Source: Pyrocephalus nanus (lineage: Eukaryota > Chordata > Aves > Passeriformes > Tyrannidae). Taken from it: a stretch of 64,000 nt of DNA. This document shows positions 11,705 to 23,774 of the stretch, one piece after another. Both the position numbers and the translations under genes were made by a program. The notes under the pieces are model-generated. The model saw only the letters and a program-made list of their open reading frames with translations. It did no database searches and had not been told where the DNA came from. The number at the start of each line of letters is the position of its first letter. Position 1 is the first letter of the stretch. The DNA is taken from contig CM076266.1 in NCBI GenBank assembly GCA_038380795.1, positions 35,290,145 through 35,354,144 of the forward strand, given 5' to 3'.

Positions 11705-13354
11705 TTAGATGAAGAGGAAAAAAGAAGGGCAAAGGATAAGGAAAAGACTGAAATACTTAATGCCTTCTTTGCCTCGGTCTTTAGCAGTAAGGCCAGTTGT
11801 TCTCTGGGTTCCCCACCCTCACTGAACTGGAAGACAGGAACAGAGAGCAGAATGAAGCTCCCATAATCCCAGGGAAAATGGTCAGTGACTTGCTATACCA
11901 TTTAGACACCCACAAATCTATGAGGATAGATGAGATTCACCCAAGGTTACTGAGGCAGCTGGCAGAATTGCTCACCAAGCCACTGCTTGGCAGCCCTGGC
12001 TCACCAGATCCCAGTTGACTGGAGGTTAACAAATCTACACCTATCTACAAGAAGTTCAGGAAGGAGGATCCAGGGAGCCACACACATGTCAGTCTGACTG
12101 CAGTGCCAGAGAAGGTTACAGAGCAGCTCATCCTGAGTGCCATCACACAGCACATACAAAGCAACCAGGGAATCAGGCCCAGTCAGCATGGGTTTGTGAA
12201 AGGCAGGTCTTGCTTGACTAACCTGATCTCCTTCTATTACAACGTGACTCACTTAGTGGATGAGGGAAAACCTGTGGATATTTACCTGGACTAGTAAAGC
12301 CTTTGATACCATTCCCCACACCATTCTCCTGGAGAAACTGGCTGTTAATGGCTTGGACAGGTGTAGATTTTGCTGGGTAAAAAACTGCCTGGAGGGCCAG
12401 GTCCAGAGAATGGTTGTGTATGGAGTTACATCCAGCTAGCAGGGGTGTTCTCCAGGGCTCAGTGTTGAGGCCAGCACTGTTTAATATCTTTATCACTGAT
12501 CTGGACAAGGGAATTGAGTGAACCCTCAGTCAGTTCATAGATGACACCAAGCTGGGCGGGAGTGTTGATTTGCTGGAGGGTATGCAGAGTGACCTGGACA
12601 GGCTGGATCAATGGACTAAGACCAATAGTAAGAGGTTCAGCACCATCAAGTGCCATGTCCTGCACTTCAGCCACAACCCCATGCAGTGCTACAGGCTGGG
12701 GAAAGAGTGGCTGGAAAATGGCCTGATAGAAAAGGACCTGGGGGTGTTGGTCAACAGCCAGCTGAACGTGAGCCAGCCATGTGCCAAGCTGGACAAGAAG
12801 GCCAAAGGCACCCTGCCTTGTCCCAGCAATAATTTGGCAAGGTCACTGATTGTCCTGCTGTAGTCCACACTGGTGAGGCAGCACCTCAAATCCTGTTCGG
12901 TTCTGTGCTTGTCACTACAAGAAAGACACTGAAATGCTGGAGCATGTCTGGGGTAGGACAAAGAGTCTGGTGAAGGGTCTGGAGTGCATGTCTTATGAGG
13001 AGCAGCTGAGGGAGTTGCGGGGGTTTAGCCTGGAGAAAATGAGGAATGAGGGAACTATATTGCTTTCTTTAACTACATATAACTCCTCAAAAGGAGGTTG
13101 TAGTGAGGTTCTCTAGATAACAAGCAATAACAAAAGCGGAAATGGCCTTAAATTGTGCCAAGGGAGGTTTCCTTCACTGAAAGGGTGGTGGCATTGGAAC
13201 AAACTGCCCAGGAAAGCGGTTGATCCACGATCCCTGGAGGTATTTAAAAGACATGTAGATGTGGAACTTAAGGATATGGTTTGGTGTTGGACTTGGCAGT
13301 GCTGGGTTAATGATTAAAGGTCTTTTCCAACCTTAATGATTCTAGGATTCTACA
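11705..13354 (+). mobile_element. CR1 LINE, 5'-truncated, ORF2 reverse transcriptase decayed
   Basis: The translated pieces follow the C-terminal two-thirds of CR1 ORF2, the RT protein of the main bird LINE. The sequence enters at an EILNAFFASVFSS-type stretch before the RT and passes SQHGFVKGRSCLTNLISFY at about 12.2 kb. The catalytic box reads FIDDTKLGG at 12534 onward, with isoleucine where FADD is usual. It ends in the conserved SYEEQLRELRGFSLEKMR block. Several frameshifts and stops (for example TAG at 12292-12294) break it. The 3' end carries the CR1 hallmark of short repeats (ATGATTCTAGGATTCTAC, 13337-13354) with no poly-A. About 1.65 kb of a roughly 4.5 kb element remains, and the endonuclease is missing. 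It cannot move by itself. Confidence 0.93.
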
Positions 13355-16296
13355 CTGAGTTTTGCCATTATCCAAGTATAAGTGCCTGATAACAGTAAGG
13401 TTTGTAAAACAAAGAATCATCACCAAATTGTACCTTGATTGAAAATCAACATCTTATAACAGAATTAGTTGCCATCGGTCGATCACACATTTTATGCAAT
13501 AGGATCTACAAGGGCTCACTGTTTACCCAGTGGGTGGCACTCCATTTAGTAGTCAGACAAGTTAGGGAGTCAATGTACCAGTCAAAAATTACAGTAGTCC
13601 TCTTTCATTCAGAAAGTCGACTGCAACTGCCCATGAAATTACACCAGCTTGCATCATATTTGCAGAACAAGACAAATTTTAACAGAAGAAGGAGATTTAT
13701 TTAAACAAAAAATAAAACAAGACAAACAAAAACAAAAGCATACTGAAGATGAGCAAATTCACCATCATTCATGCATTTTATGCCCTTCTCCTGCTTTCCC
13801 ATTCCCAGATGCCTTGGTCCCAGAACATGGCCCTTAATCTGAAAAAGCTACAAAAACTTCACTTTATTTCAGAACTCCCAGCATTTGAAGACTAGCAAAA
13901 ATGAAGATACAAAGTTATAATGATACTCTGAGATAAACCAGTAGACAAGTCAGTATGGAAAATTAACAGTGAGACGAGGTTACAGTTCCCACAGATGGAC
14001 CTTCTGTGAATTATAGACAACAGTCTTCCTCCAAGTTTGCAAATACTGAACCCCAGGCAAAAATTTCCCTTCAGCAGTTTTCCTCACCACCACCTTCTTA
14101 ATCACCTCTGCAAATAAAGGTTCAAATGAAGGTCATTTGAGGCATTGGCAACCACTTACAAAACAGAGGCTACCACTATCTTCCCTTGATATATGCAAGC
14201 CCTGCTGGGAAAGAAGCCCAAAGTTGTAGTGCCTGTTGGTCCCTCAGTGCAGCATCATTTTTTTGACTCACTGCACTTTCATTTCCTCTGGCTCACAGTC
14301 ATAGAAGCAAGCCATGTCTCTTCTCTCCATGTCTGCTCTCCAAGTTATCCTTAGGAAAGCCACACTTGCTGGAGTGTTGCAGGCTCCATCACGGTGCTAG
14401 TTTTGGCCAGGGCCCACCACTGTACAGATCCACTTCCTAAACAGGTTGATGTCTCTGCTTCCACTAACATTTTGCTCTTTTCTCTCCTACACCTTTAGCA
14501 ATGCCCTATGTGGGGCCAAAAGTGAGAAATTGTTCTGAAGGAAAATGCCTAGAGCTGCCCCTGCACGTGAATGGTCAGTGAGCACAGGGCTATTTAGCTT
14601 TTTATGGAACATAGAGACTGGCAATTATCATATCCAACCCACTGTTTCAGCAATATCTAAATTAGTACCTAGATTAGGAGGGAAATATACCTAAATCCTG
14701 AGCCAAACAGTGGTTCTGACTCCCAGCTAACACAACTCCATCTTTATAACAAAAAATGCCAATAAGAGGGCAATGCTGAAGCTCATTTGCTGTAAATTTT
14801 ATCACACAGTAGCAGCCATAAAGCATGGCATTCTTCTTACCAACCTTGGCTGAATTTAGGAAGGTAAATTAAAGATGAAATGTTTTATTTTTCAATCAAA
14901 AGCCCAATCTATTCTGAAGCAATGTATTTTTATTAATAAGCTGAAATTCAGATCCCCCCTTTTTTGAAGGCATTATGACTAGGCTGTCCTGTGGTGCCGT
15001 ATTACTCTGTAAACATATTTATAAACATTCTGTTTCCTCTCCATTACCACCCCTTCCTTACTCTTGGGACTAAAGGATCTTTCCCTGACATTTTAAGGCA
15101 TTAAAACAGCTCGAGGGGTAAAGAAAACATTTTTCATGTAATCTTTGAAAAGTTTAGTTGTCAAGGAGACCAAGACCTTAGCGACCAGGTATGGAGGCCT
15201 ATTCAGCACACTAATATGCTTGTGAAAGAAGGTGCAAGGATGCCAGTATACCTGGAGGCAAACATGCTTAGTGTTTCAAGAGTGTCTTGCTTCCTGACAT
15301 ACCTTTTATTACACAACTAAACAGTGACTCGGATTTTTTTCTTTTTGCATAGTATCATCTAGTGAGCAAAAACATGGTTAAAGGACCTTATTTGGATGAT
15401 ATATTGCCTTAATAAATCACTGAATTGAGGTATGCTCTGGAAATGTCATTCACAGACTGACACTCTCCAAGGAAGAACACGTCCAAGACCATGTTTGATA
15501 TAATTGCAGAATAAATGACAGTCAACAAGTAACAAACTGGAAAGGTGCTTTACCAACTCCAGGCAGAAGGGACACTATGAAATGAGTCTCTCTCTGATAT
15601 TACTTCTGTTGCCAGGATAGGGGCATGTCACACAATGCTCAGGCTAAGATCGAGACAGATGCTTGGCATTTTCAATTTGTACAAAAGTAAAGGTTTAAGT
15701 TTGTCCATAGTCTCTTTGCTAGTACTGGGACCTGGAGAAGTGGATAGCCATTCATAGATGACAATGCTTCCAATAAGATTAACCACTAAACCAAAATCTT
15801 TGTAAATTATAAAAGTATATGAAAGCAGAAGCATTTGAAGTCTTAAAGAGCCATGAATTCACCTCAAATACACTTAACTTTGAATAAAATATAATAAATA
15901 GCAAATATAATTTAAAAGTATTTTGTCATGAAATGCATCGCTAAACATGTGCAAGGCACACTGGTATCAACCTCAGGAATCCCTAGACATCAGAGTCAGA
16001 ACTAGAGTTAGGGAACTTCTTTGTCAATGATCTGGAGAATGCAGTGTGTGGATAGTACCAAGGCCTTTTTCAGATAGTCAGATGCCACACTGTGACCCAT
16101 AAGGAACTTCAAAAGCCAACCGACTCAGGGGCAGGTGAGCTTCCATGTGGATCATGGTGAAGTCCACCATCACGGGAAGAATAACCTAAACTTTGCTCCC
16201 CTGGTGCTGTATTCAGAACAGTTTCCATTCACGGAAACGCTAGTAGAGTCATCAATAACAGCTATTTGCAATTCTGAGCTGAGTTTGCAACACTGG
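13355..16296. other. noncoding DNA, no gene seen
   Basis: Single-copy-looking sequence. A minus-strand open frame at 15628-15834 reads plausibly but lacks a good donor. A plus-strand acceptor/donor pair frames 16070-16134 (donor CAG|GTGAGC), too short to call. Confidence 0.5.
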
Positions 16297-16978
16297 TGTA
16301 GTGGGTTTCTGTGGCTGGGTTTTGGTAGCAGCAGGGCTACAAGGGTGGCTCCTGTTAGAAGCTGCTAGAAGTTTCCCCTGTCTGGTGGAGTCAATGCCAG
16401 CCAGCTCCAGGATGGGCTTCCTGCTGCTGACCAAGGCCAAGTCAATCAGGAGCGACAGTAACTCCTCTAACATATTTAAGAACAGAAGGTTGTGGTGCAG
16501 AAGGAATTCCAGTCACAGTCTGGAGTAGGTTTTTCCCAGGTAGGACTTATGACCCCTGTGGGGGACCAACACCAGTACAGCTTATTCGTGAAGGATTGCA
16601 CCCAGCGGAGGAGTGACCCACAGGACAGCAGTTTTGGAAGAACTGCCACCTGAGGGATGGACTCACATTGGAGAGGTCCATCAAGGACTGTCTCCTATGG
16701 GAGGGACCCCACAGGAGTAGGGGAAGGATTCCTCTCCTTGCGCAGCAGCAGAAGCAACAACTGACCATAACCCCCATTCCCTGTCACCCTGCATCACTGG
16801 GTGGGAGGAGTGAGAACATGGAAGGAAGGAGGGGTGGGGGGAAGGTGTTTTTAAGGCTGTTATCTCAACTCATGAATCCTTAGCTGGTTTGTTTTCTATT
16901 CTCTGTCCAGTTGCAGAGGGAGAGTGAGAGAGTGGCTTTAGTGGGTACTTGGCATCCGGCCAGGGTCAACCTGCTACA
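16297..16978 (+). mobile_element. solo LTR, avian ERVL-type family, diverged
   Basis: The element starts TGTAGTGGG and ends GGTCAACCTGCTACA, the TG...CA boundaries of an LTR. The body matches my memory of a common avian ERV LTR: CAATCAGG and CATATTTAAG (16471-16480, TATA-like) followed by several degenerate copies of a unit of about 40-45 bases containing GTGGG...GACCC...CACTGGAG. The usual AATAAA segment near the 3' side seems deleted, so it is shorter (682 bases) than the copy at 36.6 kb. Flanking 5-mers are ACTGG and ACCAG (3 of 5 identical, two transitions), a weak remnant of a target duplication. No internal retroviral genes lie beside it. It is regulatory sequence only. Confidence 0.82.
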
Positions 16979-17486
16979 ACCAGTCATAAAATGTTGGGTG
17001 TCATTAGGAAAGAAAATAATTTTGCCACTAGGGACACCTTGCTCCACCCATATTTTAAGTATGTTTGCAGTTTTGGTCTGTGCATCTTAAGACAGAACAG
17101 AGCAGTAGACAGACTAGAATTAGAAAAAAATACACAAAGCAACAAAAGTTATAGAGAGGGTGTACCAATAAATTTACAAAGAACAAAGAGAATAAGGAAT
17201 CTATATATGGTAGAAAAATTACAAACTATTAAACACCATACTGCCATGGGCTATTTAACATACTGGTTTTTTTGTTTCTTGCTTACTTAATGCATTTCTT
17301 CTTAGGAAGTCCAAATGTGTTTTCCAGTATCTTGGCCCATTGTTCAGGGATCTAGGTTTAAGTGCAATTCAAAGATGAAAAAGTTGCAAACTGCAGGAAT
17401 TTGCTACTCTGCATGGGTGCTAATAAAATGCCTACCTTGCAATAAATTCTTGTTTGAATAAAATCTCTCTTCTACGTACGCCACAG
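16979..17486. other. noncoding DNA after the LTR
   Basis: A plus-strand frame of 113 codons at 16949-17290 begins inside the LTR and shows no family resemblance. It is taken as chance. Confidence 0.5.
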
Positions 17487-17636
17487 TCTTGCAACCATCA
17501 TGCTTGTCACATCATGCCCAGCATCAGTGGCCTGGAATAAATATAAGGAAAACTTTGAGACAGCAAAGAAAACAACCATCAACACTGATGAATGTGTCAT
17601 TAAAATAGACATTACCAGGAAGAGAAAAGGCATATG
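17487..17636 (+). CDS. candidate internal exon, gene unknown
   Basis: A pyrimidine-rich stretch and CACAG precede 17487, and a near-consensus donor, ATATG|GTGAGTAAGT, follows 17636. Between them one frame is open for 49 codons, including KKTTINTDECVIKIDITRKR, and would start after one base of a split codon. The product would be hydrophilic and lysine-rich. No family is recognised. The acceptor is only moderate, because an unrelated TACGTACGC lies between the pyrimidine tract and CAG. It could equally be an exon of a noncoding RNA or chance. Confidence 0.2.
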
Positions 17637-20460
17637 GTGAGTAAGTTTAGCTCATGGTAAAATAAAGAGAGAATAGTTGCTTCTAATGGGAGGAAAGAGC
17701 ATTTCTAAGCTGAAAAGATTTTTAGGGTTATGAAGTAAGTTGAAAAACCACAGTCTGAATTATCAGTCTTCTGATCAGTTCCACTCCTCTAATGCTTCCT
17801 AGTTATTTAGCATTTGTACACCAAAAACTTACAACTCAGCTTTCCAAGAGGCAGTTCTCACATTACAGATCTGAAGTAATGGCAGATAACAGACTAGTCC
17901 ACATTCTGTTTAAAAATCCCATTTTCCAAAGCACTGAGTTAGCTTGCAATTGTTTTGATTTTCCTTTTATTTCAAGTATTTTAACTACTGCCTTTCATTC
18001 ACAGCTTTAGGGGATCAACTAAAGCAGGTTTAGCTCCATAAATTGTTTTGTGGGACAACTTTTCCAAAGGAAGAGGTGGTTGAATCTTGATTTTTTTGTT
18101 GTTGTTTTGTTTTGGCTTTGGGTTTTTTTGGTTGTTTCTTACACATTTGCTAACTGGTTTTCATATCAGCACTGAGAGGGGAAGGGCAAAACAAGGTTAA
18201 ATGATGGTAGAAAACTATTTTTCACAACAATTGCATTACATCTTTGTTAAATAACATAGAAGTTGATCAAGCCAAGCTCAATAGCTCTGTGTGATCAGTC
18301 AAAGAATTTTCCAGTGGAAATCCCAGGTTTGGGCTATTTTTTTTTTTTTAATTCTTATGGACTCGTGCTTCTTGCACCTCCATCAGTATATTTAGCAAGT
18401 GCATTTTACTCAAAAAATAAGCAAAGCCACAAGTTTCAACAATTTCCTCTAAAAATTAAAAATCTCACACACAACCTATTTTTATGAATAGCTGACACTT
18501 TCATGCAATGCCCTCTCTCTCTCTCACCTCCTGTCCAGTGAACAGTCCAGCAGAGATCACTTTGGCTAATACCCTCATTTTGCACTGAAATGAGTATGCT
18601 TTAAAAAAGAAAAAAAAAGATTACATTTATGGCTTTTATACGAGTTCATCATTATTTTATGATAGCAGCAAAAAAAAAGAGAAAAAAGCCAGTTAACATT
18701 TAAAGTTCTGGTTTAAGAAGAAAGCCTACAAAATGCACACAAACAGAGCCACTTTTTTCCTCACTGAGTCGACATGACCTTGAGTAGCACATGAGCAGCA
18801 GTGAAGAAGGACAGAGCATATACAGCTTTTTCACAATAAAGAATAGGACCCTACTATAGTTGACAATCCCAATCTTCTCGCAAGGATAAAAAATGACATT
18901 TCAATCCCATCTCTGTTTAATTTTCCTCTCCATTTGGAGGACTAAATGTAATATTGTTTTTTGATCTTTACTAATTATTCTCCTTTTTTTCCTAACCCCA
19001 AATCAATTGAAGCATCATAGCAGTTTTCAAATTAATTATTACATTTTTTTCCCCTGACTCATTTCAGACACTTTTATTAGAAAAGTGATTGATATATTAA
19101 CACCATTAATTACTTATTTGACCCATTAATTTTGTCTATTTGCACAGACCTAATTGAAACAGCCTACACTGATTCTAGGATCTCATTTTACCAATCAAAA
19201 ATTAATTTTTGGATACTCTTGACTGCTGAGTCTGTGTGACGGTAAAAAACACTGTTCCCACCTCACACATCTGTTTAATATTCCCACTCCTCTTTCTCAG
19301 TTCCAAAAAGACCTTCAGACTCTGCCCCTGAAAGATTCCTACAAGCTTCGTTCTCTTCCCTCAATAAACAAGACTATCTCAATAGGCCTCCATAAACGAC
19401 AGTTCCTGTTCATTTGACATAATTTGCCTTTCCACTATCAAGCTAAATTTCTTCAATAGACTCTTAATTATTCTAAACCCATTATCTAATGCTATTATAA
19501 ATGTTTAAATAATACTTGATATAGTTCTGGTCCCACTGAAGTTAATGGGAATATTGCTGTTGCCTTAATTAAGATCAAGATAAAATTTATATTGTTTAAT
19601 TTGTCACATATTACTGTTGAGTGAAAACAACCTAGTTAGTATTCAGAGGTACTAAACAGACCCAGCTCCCAGACTAGAACTGGCAGGGCCTCAACACTTC
19701 TCAGGAGAAGTCTGGGAGCCTGTGCTGCACAGTGGGCGAGTAGAGAAGGGAGCAGTCACAGGGTCGTGCACTCTGCTGCGTATCGGCAGCCCCAGAAGGC
19801 TTCCCACGCTCTGGGATGCTCACAGCCTTTAAATGGAGCACTTGAGTCAGGATTCGTCAAAAGGACAGGAAAAGCAGAGAAGTGAGAAAACGGAGAAAAG
19901 CCTTCCCCGATGTGAGAACAAACCAGAGACGTTTTTCCAAATTATTTGATCAAAAATCTGGACAATTTTAAGCGAAGCATTTTAAAAAATCTTTGGCAAA
20001 AGATACTGTGCGCATTGATCAGATCTAGTTCAAAAAGAAATACATCTTTTAAAACAGAAACTAAATATTACCAATATGAAGATTTTCTTTTTTCTTTTGG
20101 CTGGTGACCATTTAGTTTTCATTAAAATTTAGAAAATAAATTGCAAGTTTTTTTCAGACTACCAGCAAAGCCATGGTTATTCTTATACTGTGCATAAAGA
20201 GATTAAGGTTTTAGAAAAAAACTGACAGATAAACTAGAATTTTGATTTACTTACACTTTTTAATGTTTCCTACAATCTAATATTATATTCTGTTCTCTCA
20301 TACAATACTAACTTTAGAAGAAAAAAACTAAGAAGCAGATTAATTTCTGACATCTTTGTTACGTTCATGGCCAACATGTGATCACACTTACATTATAAAA
20401 TCTCACAGAGCATTACTTCCAGACTACTATGAAGGTGCCTCCCCAGAGAGTCTGGCTTAC
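17637..20460. other. noncoding DNA with a TAATTA-rich block
   Basis: Contains a CT run at 18511-18525 and, at 18950-19210, an AT-rich block with at least six TAATT/AATTA motifs of the homeodomain-site kind. A GC-richer island-like patch lies at 19660-19800. No coding signal was recognised. Confidence 0.45.
19522..19575 (+). repeat. ancient amniote LINE 3' fragment (CR1/L3-like)
   Basis: TCTGGTCCCACTGAAGTTAATGGGAATATTGC matches in order the 'ggtcccattgaagtcaatgg' block of old amniote LINE tails. It is short and diverged. Confidence 0.4.
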
Positions 20461-20627
20461 CAGAGTAACATGTTCCACAGAGACATCCGAAATTCCTGCT
20501 GAGACCTCGGTTCTGTTCCTCTCACTGGGAAAGTCCCCCAGACTCTTCCACATTTCTTTACTGATGTAAAGGCTGCTGCCTTCTAGGACTATAATCAGTA
20601 AAGGCTGCCCAGGAGCTGTTTCACCTC
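20461..20627 (-). CDS. candidate internal coding exon, gene unknown
   Basis: On the minus strand a long pyrimidine tract (TTTTCTCTTTCTCTCTCC) and AAACAG form a strong acceptor just above 20627. ACTCTG|GTAAGC is a strong donor at 20460. Exactly one frame is open across the 167 bases: two bases finish a split codon, then 55 whole codons (phase 1 in, phase 0 out). The peptide starts GETAPGQPLLIIVLEGSSLY and ends GISDVSVEHVTL. It has one N-glycosylation motif (NRT) and a beta-strand-like alternation that would suit an extracellular domain. No family is recognised. Good splice sites on both sides plus a unique open frame make it the best exon candidate here. The gene would run leftward. Confidence 0.4.
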
Positions 20628-23600
20628 CTGTTTTGGAGAGAGAAAGAGAAAAGCAACATGTAACATATACCTGCTGCTTCAGAAGGCAGAGGGGCACAGC
20701 AGGCTATTGGAAGGAACAACAGCTCCAACAGTCCAAAGAGATGGGCATTTATGCCCAGCTTCTCTCCGTTTCACCCTGTCCTCTTCTCATTGTTTGTAAC
20801 CTATTTCTAACCCTTTCATGTCCTACCAGCCTGAAAGAAAGATGAGCCTCAGCTTCTTCCCACAAGCCAAGTGGAGAGCTTATTGAAACACTGAAGGCAA
20901 GGCCCCTTATCACTGCAGCATGTCTGGATATGATGAGCACAGCAGCAAATTCTGAAATACAGGAAGAAAGGTCATAGGTGATTTAATTTTAAACTGCATA
21001 TGCAAACAGAAAGGACAGAATTCCCTAGTGGGCTCTTTTTCTGGGATTTCAACATATATCCAGAACTACTAGGTTGGAGCCCTGAAAATTACTTTCTGGC
21101 TATCAGAACTGAGAATCCTAACAAAATCCTTAAGCACGCTTGATTTTACTTTTTTTTAATTAAGATTCTGATTTATCCAGTCCCTCACCTCCTCAGAAGT
21201 CTTCACACCTTGTCTTGCTCTCTCTTTCTAGATTGCTGGAAACATCTTGCCAGTGAACAGTATCTGTTCAGTGAATTCAGAAATAAGGTTGCTTTGTCAC
21301 AGAGCTGAGACACATGATATCCTATAACTGGAGGCATTAAAAGGCTGCTTTCTGTCTCCTTTTCATGGATTCACAGTATCCCACAATGCAAAGAAAAGCA
21401 TCTAGAATCCTACCCTGAATCACTGAGGAACTTGCTTGGAAGATGTCCAAGAGCTCCTAAATGATAAGACTGTCTTTTCCTTCCCCCTATTCAAGACAAA
21501 TGCAAAATGTCTTCAAGCGGGTCTCTAGAAATAGATTTCAGTATTTCAGACCAACAACAGATTTCTGAATTATTAGTAGGATCTTGTTGTCTTAACTTCC
21601 TGCATGACCCCAGAGATAGAAGCTCCTTCTGCATTTCAGGCCCACACATCACATTTGAGTTTCTATTTGTGGTTTGGTTGTTTTTTGTTTTGTTTTGGTT
21701 TGGTTTGGTTTGGTTTGGTTTGGTTTTTAACTGGGAGAGTTCCACCACACTGAGTTGGCCCATGACATTCTATTACACCGTAAGGTATACTTAGTAATTA
21801 ACCCTTCCTGCCCAAATCAACCTACCCTTTACAGTTGCTTGCATTGGTCCTAAACATAAGTGTAGAAAACAAATCCATGAGGATTCTCTGTCCCTTTGCG
21901 AGACAACTGTGGTCTTTGACAGTAACCAATGACAATGCTATGTTTTCATCATCTTCCTAATCTTATGGTTCTATAACTTTTCTCTATCCTGGTATTTATT
22001 TGTATCAGAAGAGAATAGCAAATACATACTGCAAAGTGCCTACTACAAAGCAGTACTTGTATATAAAAGCAATTTCAGGCATTTATAATACTAACTGTAG
22101 GTCATCAAATATATTCCCTGCTGTGAAAGATCATCTTTGTTGTTCTTATGCTCTTCTTCTACTTGTTTCATCTTCCACAAAGAGAAATACCCTTATCTGT
22201 GCATACCCACTCTAACACAAACTGTAATCTTCAGCTTTTATCTGTATTGTTCTTGGGGAAAAATACATCATTCCATATGAGCAGAGACAAATCTGAGTAA
22301 AATACATTGCAAATTCAATAATTTACAACAGTACAGCTCTTAAGCATGCTTTGGGCAAGTTTCAAATCTCTATGTTGTTTGTCAGAGCCACAAACAGTGT
22401 ATGGTGTTGCAAGAAGCTTGATATGGAACAGGGGTTTAATTTACTTCTTTAAAAAGAAACACACAAACAGGTATGTTCCTATTGTTTTCAATTTTCTGTC
22501 ATGACACTTTAAGAAAAGCTCTGAGTAAAGCAAGACCAGACTATAAGACAGCACTGCTTAGGCTCTTCAACTGCAAATGAGCATCCACAAAGCTCACATG
22601 CCTTGAAGCTACAAAAGATTATCCTTTATTCTTCATCTCTCTTTGCCCTTTGGAAATGCTAACCTACCGTATACAAAAACTGTGCATATCCTGCCTGGTG
22701 AAAACCATCACCAAACACCTCCAAACAGTTTTCTTCTGTGTTAATTTGCTTCTTGGCAGTCACTATTTTTAAATGCTATTGCATTACACTTCCACAGTTG
22801 TACTCATATGTAGGATCAGATTTTGCATTCAAATATTCAGCTCAAGAAAAAAAGAGATCAAAAAATGCATTTGTTCTATGCACATTGATCTCAACTGCCA
22901 CTTCCCGACTCTTAAACTGAGAGTTAACCCATCTCTCAATGATGTTAACTCAGGTTGCTATAAGTTCATCTGCTTGTCATCAGCCGAAATAGACAGCTGG
23001 ATGTCTTGGGATGGAGGGATGTGCTGGTCATGAGCAGAGCTGCAGCAATTTTCAGCACCAAGCAAGACTAGAACTAGTGAGAACCTTCAATCTTGGCTTT
23101 GCTGGCTTACCACCATTACACTACAGCCATTGACTGGGCTGCATGACAAAAATTTTATTTACTATTTTACTATTTAAAGGAAACAAGGATGCGAAGCCAA
23201 AATCAAGACCACAGGAAGTTCTGCATCCTAAAGCTGCAATTCTGTTTATAAAGAAAAATGCACTTTTAAAAATCCTCATATTTTTGCGGGATGTTGATGG
23301 GATTACTGTTGAGCTCTTTTCAGAATTATTCAAATTGTGGAATTTGAATATTTTCCCAGTTTGGATGTAAAGTCTTTATTTGGGTGTCTATCACACAGGA
23401 ACACAGTTTACAGTACACACTTTTAAAAGTGTAGGTGTTTGAGAATGGACAAGTTGGAGGGAGGATTGGAAATTTCTTGATAGATCTGTAGAATTCAACT
23501 TTTCATTGGGCATCTACCTGTTCGTAATTTCTCTGAACTTTCAAAAACTTTTCAAAACTTTTTTTACCTTTTTCATTAAAACTTAAGAAAAATAAAATCA

Positions 23601-23774
23601 TAGCAGATTATAAACAAACCAATAAGTTTGTAGAGTGTTTGCATTATTAATAAAAGAAGCATCACCTTGGTGGCTGTTTGTCTAATTACAACACATGTAA
23701 TATAAATAATGGAAAGAAGGACATCTCCTGACCTCAAACAAATAGTTTTCTTTCTAACTTAGGGAGATTACTGA
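20628..23774. other. noncoding DNA, no gene seen
   Basis: Holds the GGTTT tandem repeat at 21.7 kb. Overlapping frames at 21.49-21.79 kb read straight through that repeat and are artefacts. A minus-strand AAACAG acceptor near 23240 is followed by a frame that hits a stop before the nearest donor. Confidence 0.5.
21691..21726. repeat. (GGTTT)n pentanucleotide repeat
   Basis: Six consecutive near-perfect GGTTT units follow a TTTTG-rich lead-in. It is a simple repeat. Confidence 0.9.

Noticed and set aside
15628..15834. Minus-strand frame with protein-like composition
   Set aside because: Acceptor moderate and no GT donor at the end. Could not be told from chance.
16000..16080. Possible LINE RT scrap (FVNDLENAV-like, then DSTKA)
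   Set aside because: Only two short matches with wrong spacing and no CR1 tail. Not enough to call.
16070..16134. Small exon candidate with donor CAG|GTGAGC
   Set aside because: About 60 bases, acceptor only fair, and no independent support.
21491..21794. 90-95 codon frames on both strands
   Set aside because: Both read through the GGTTT repeat.
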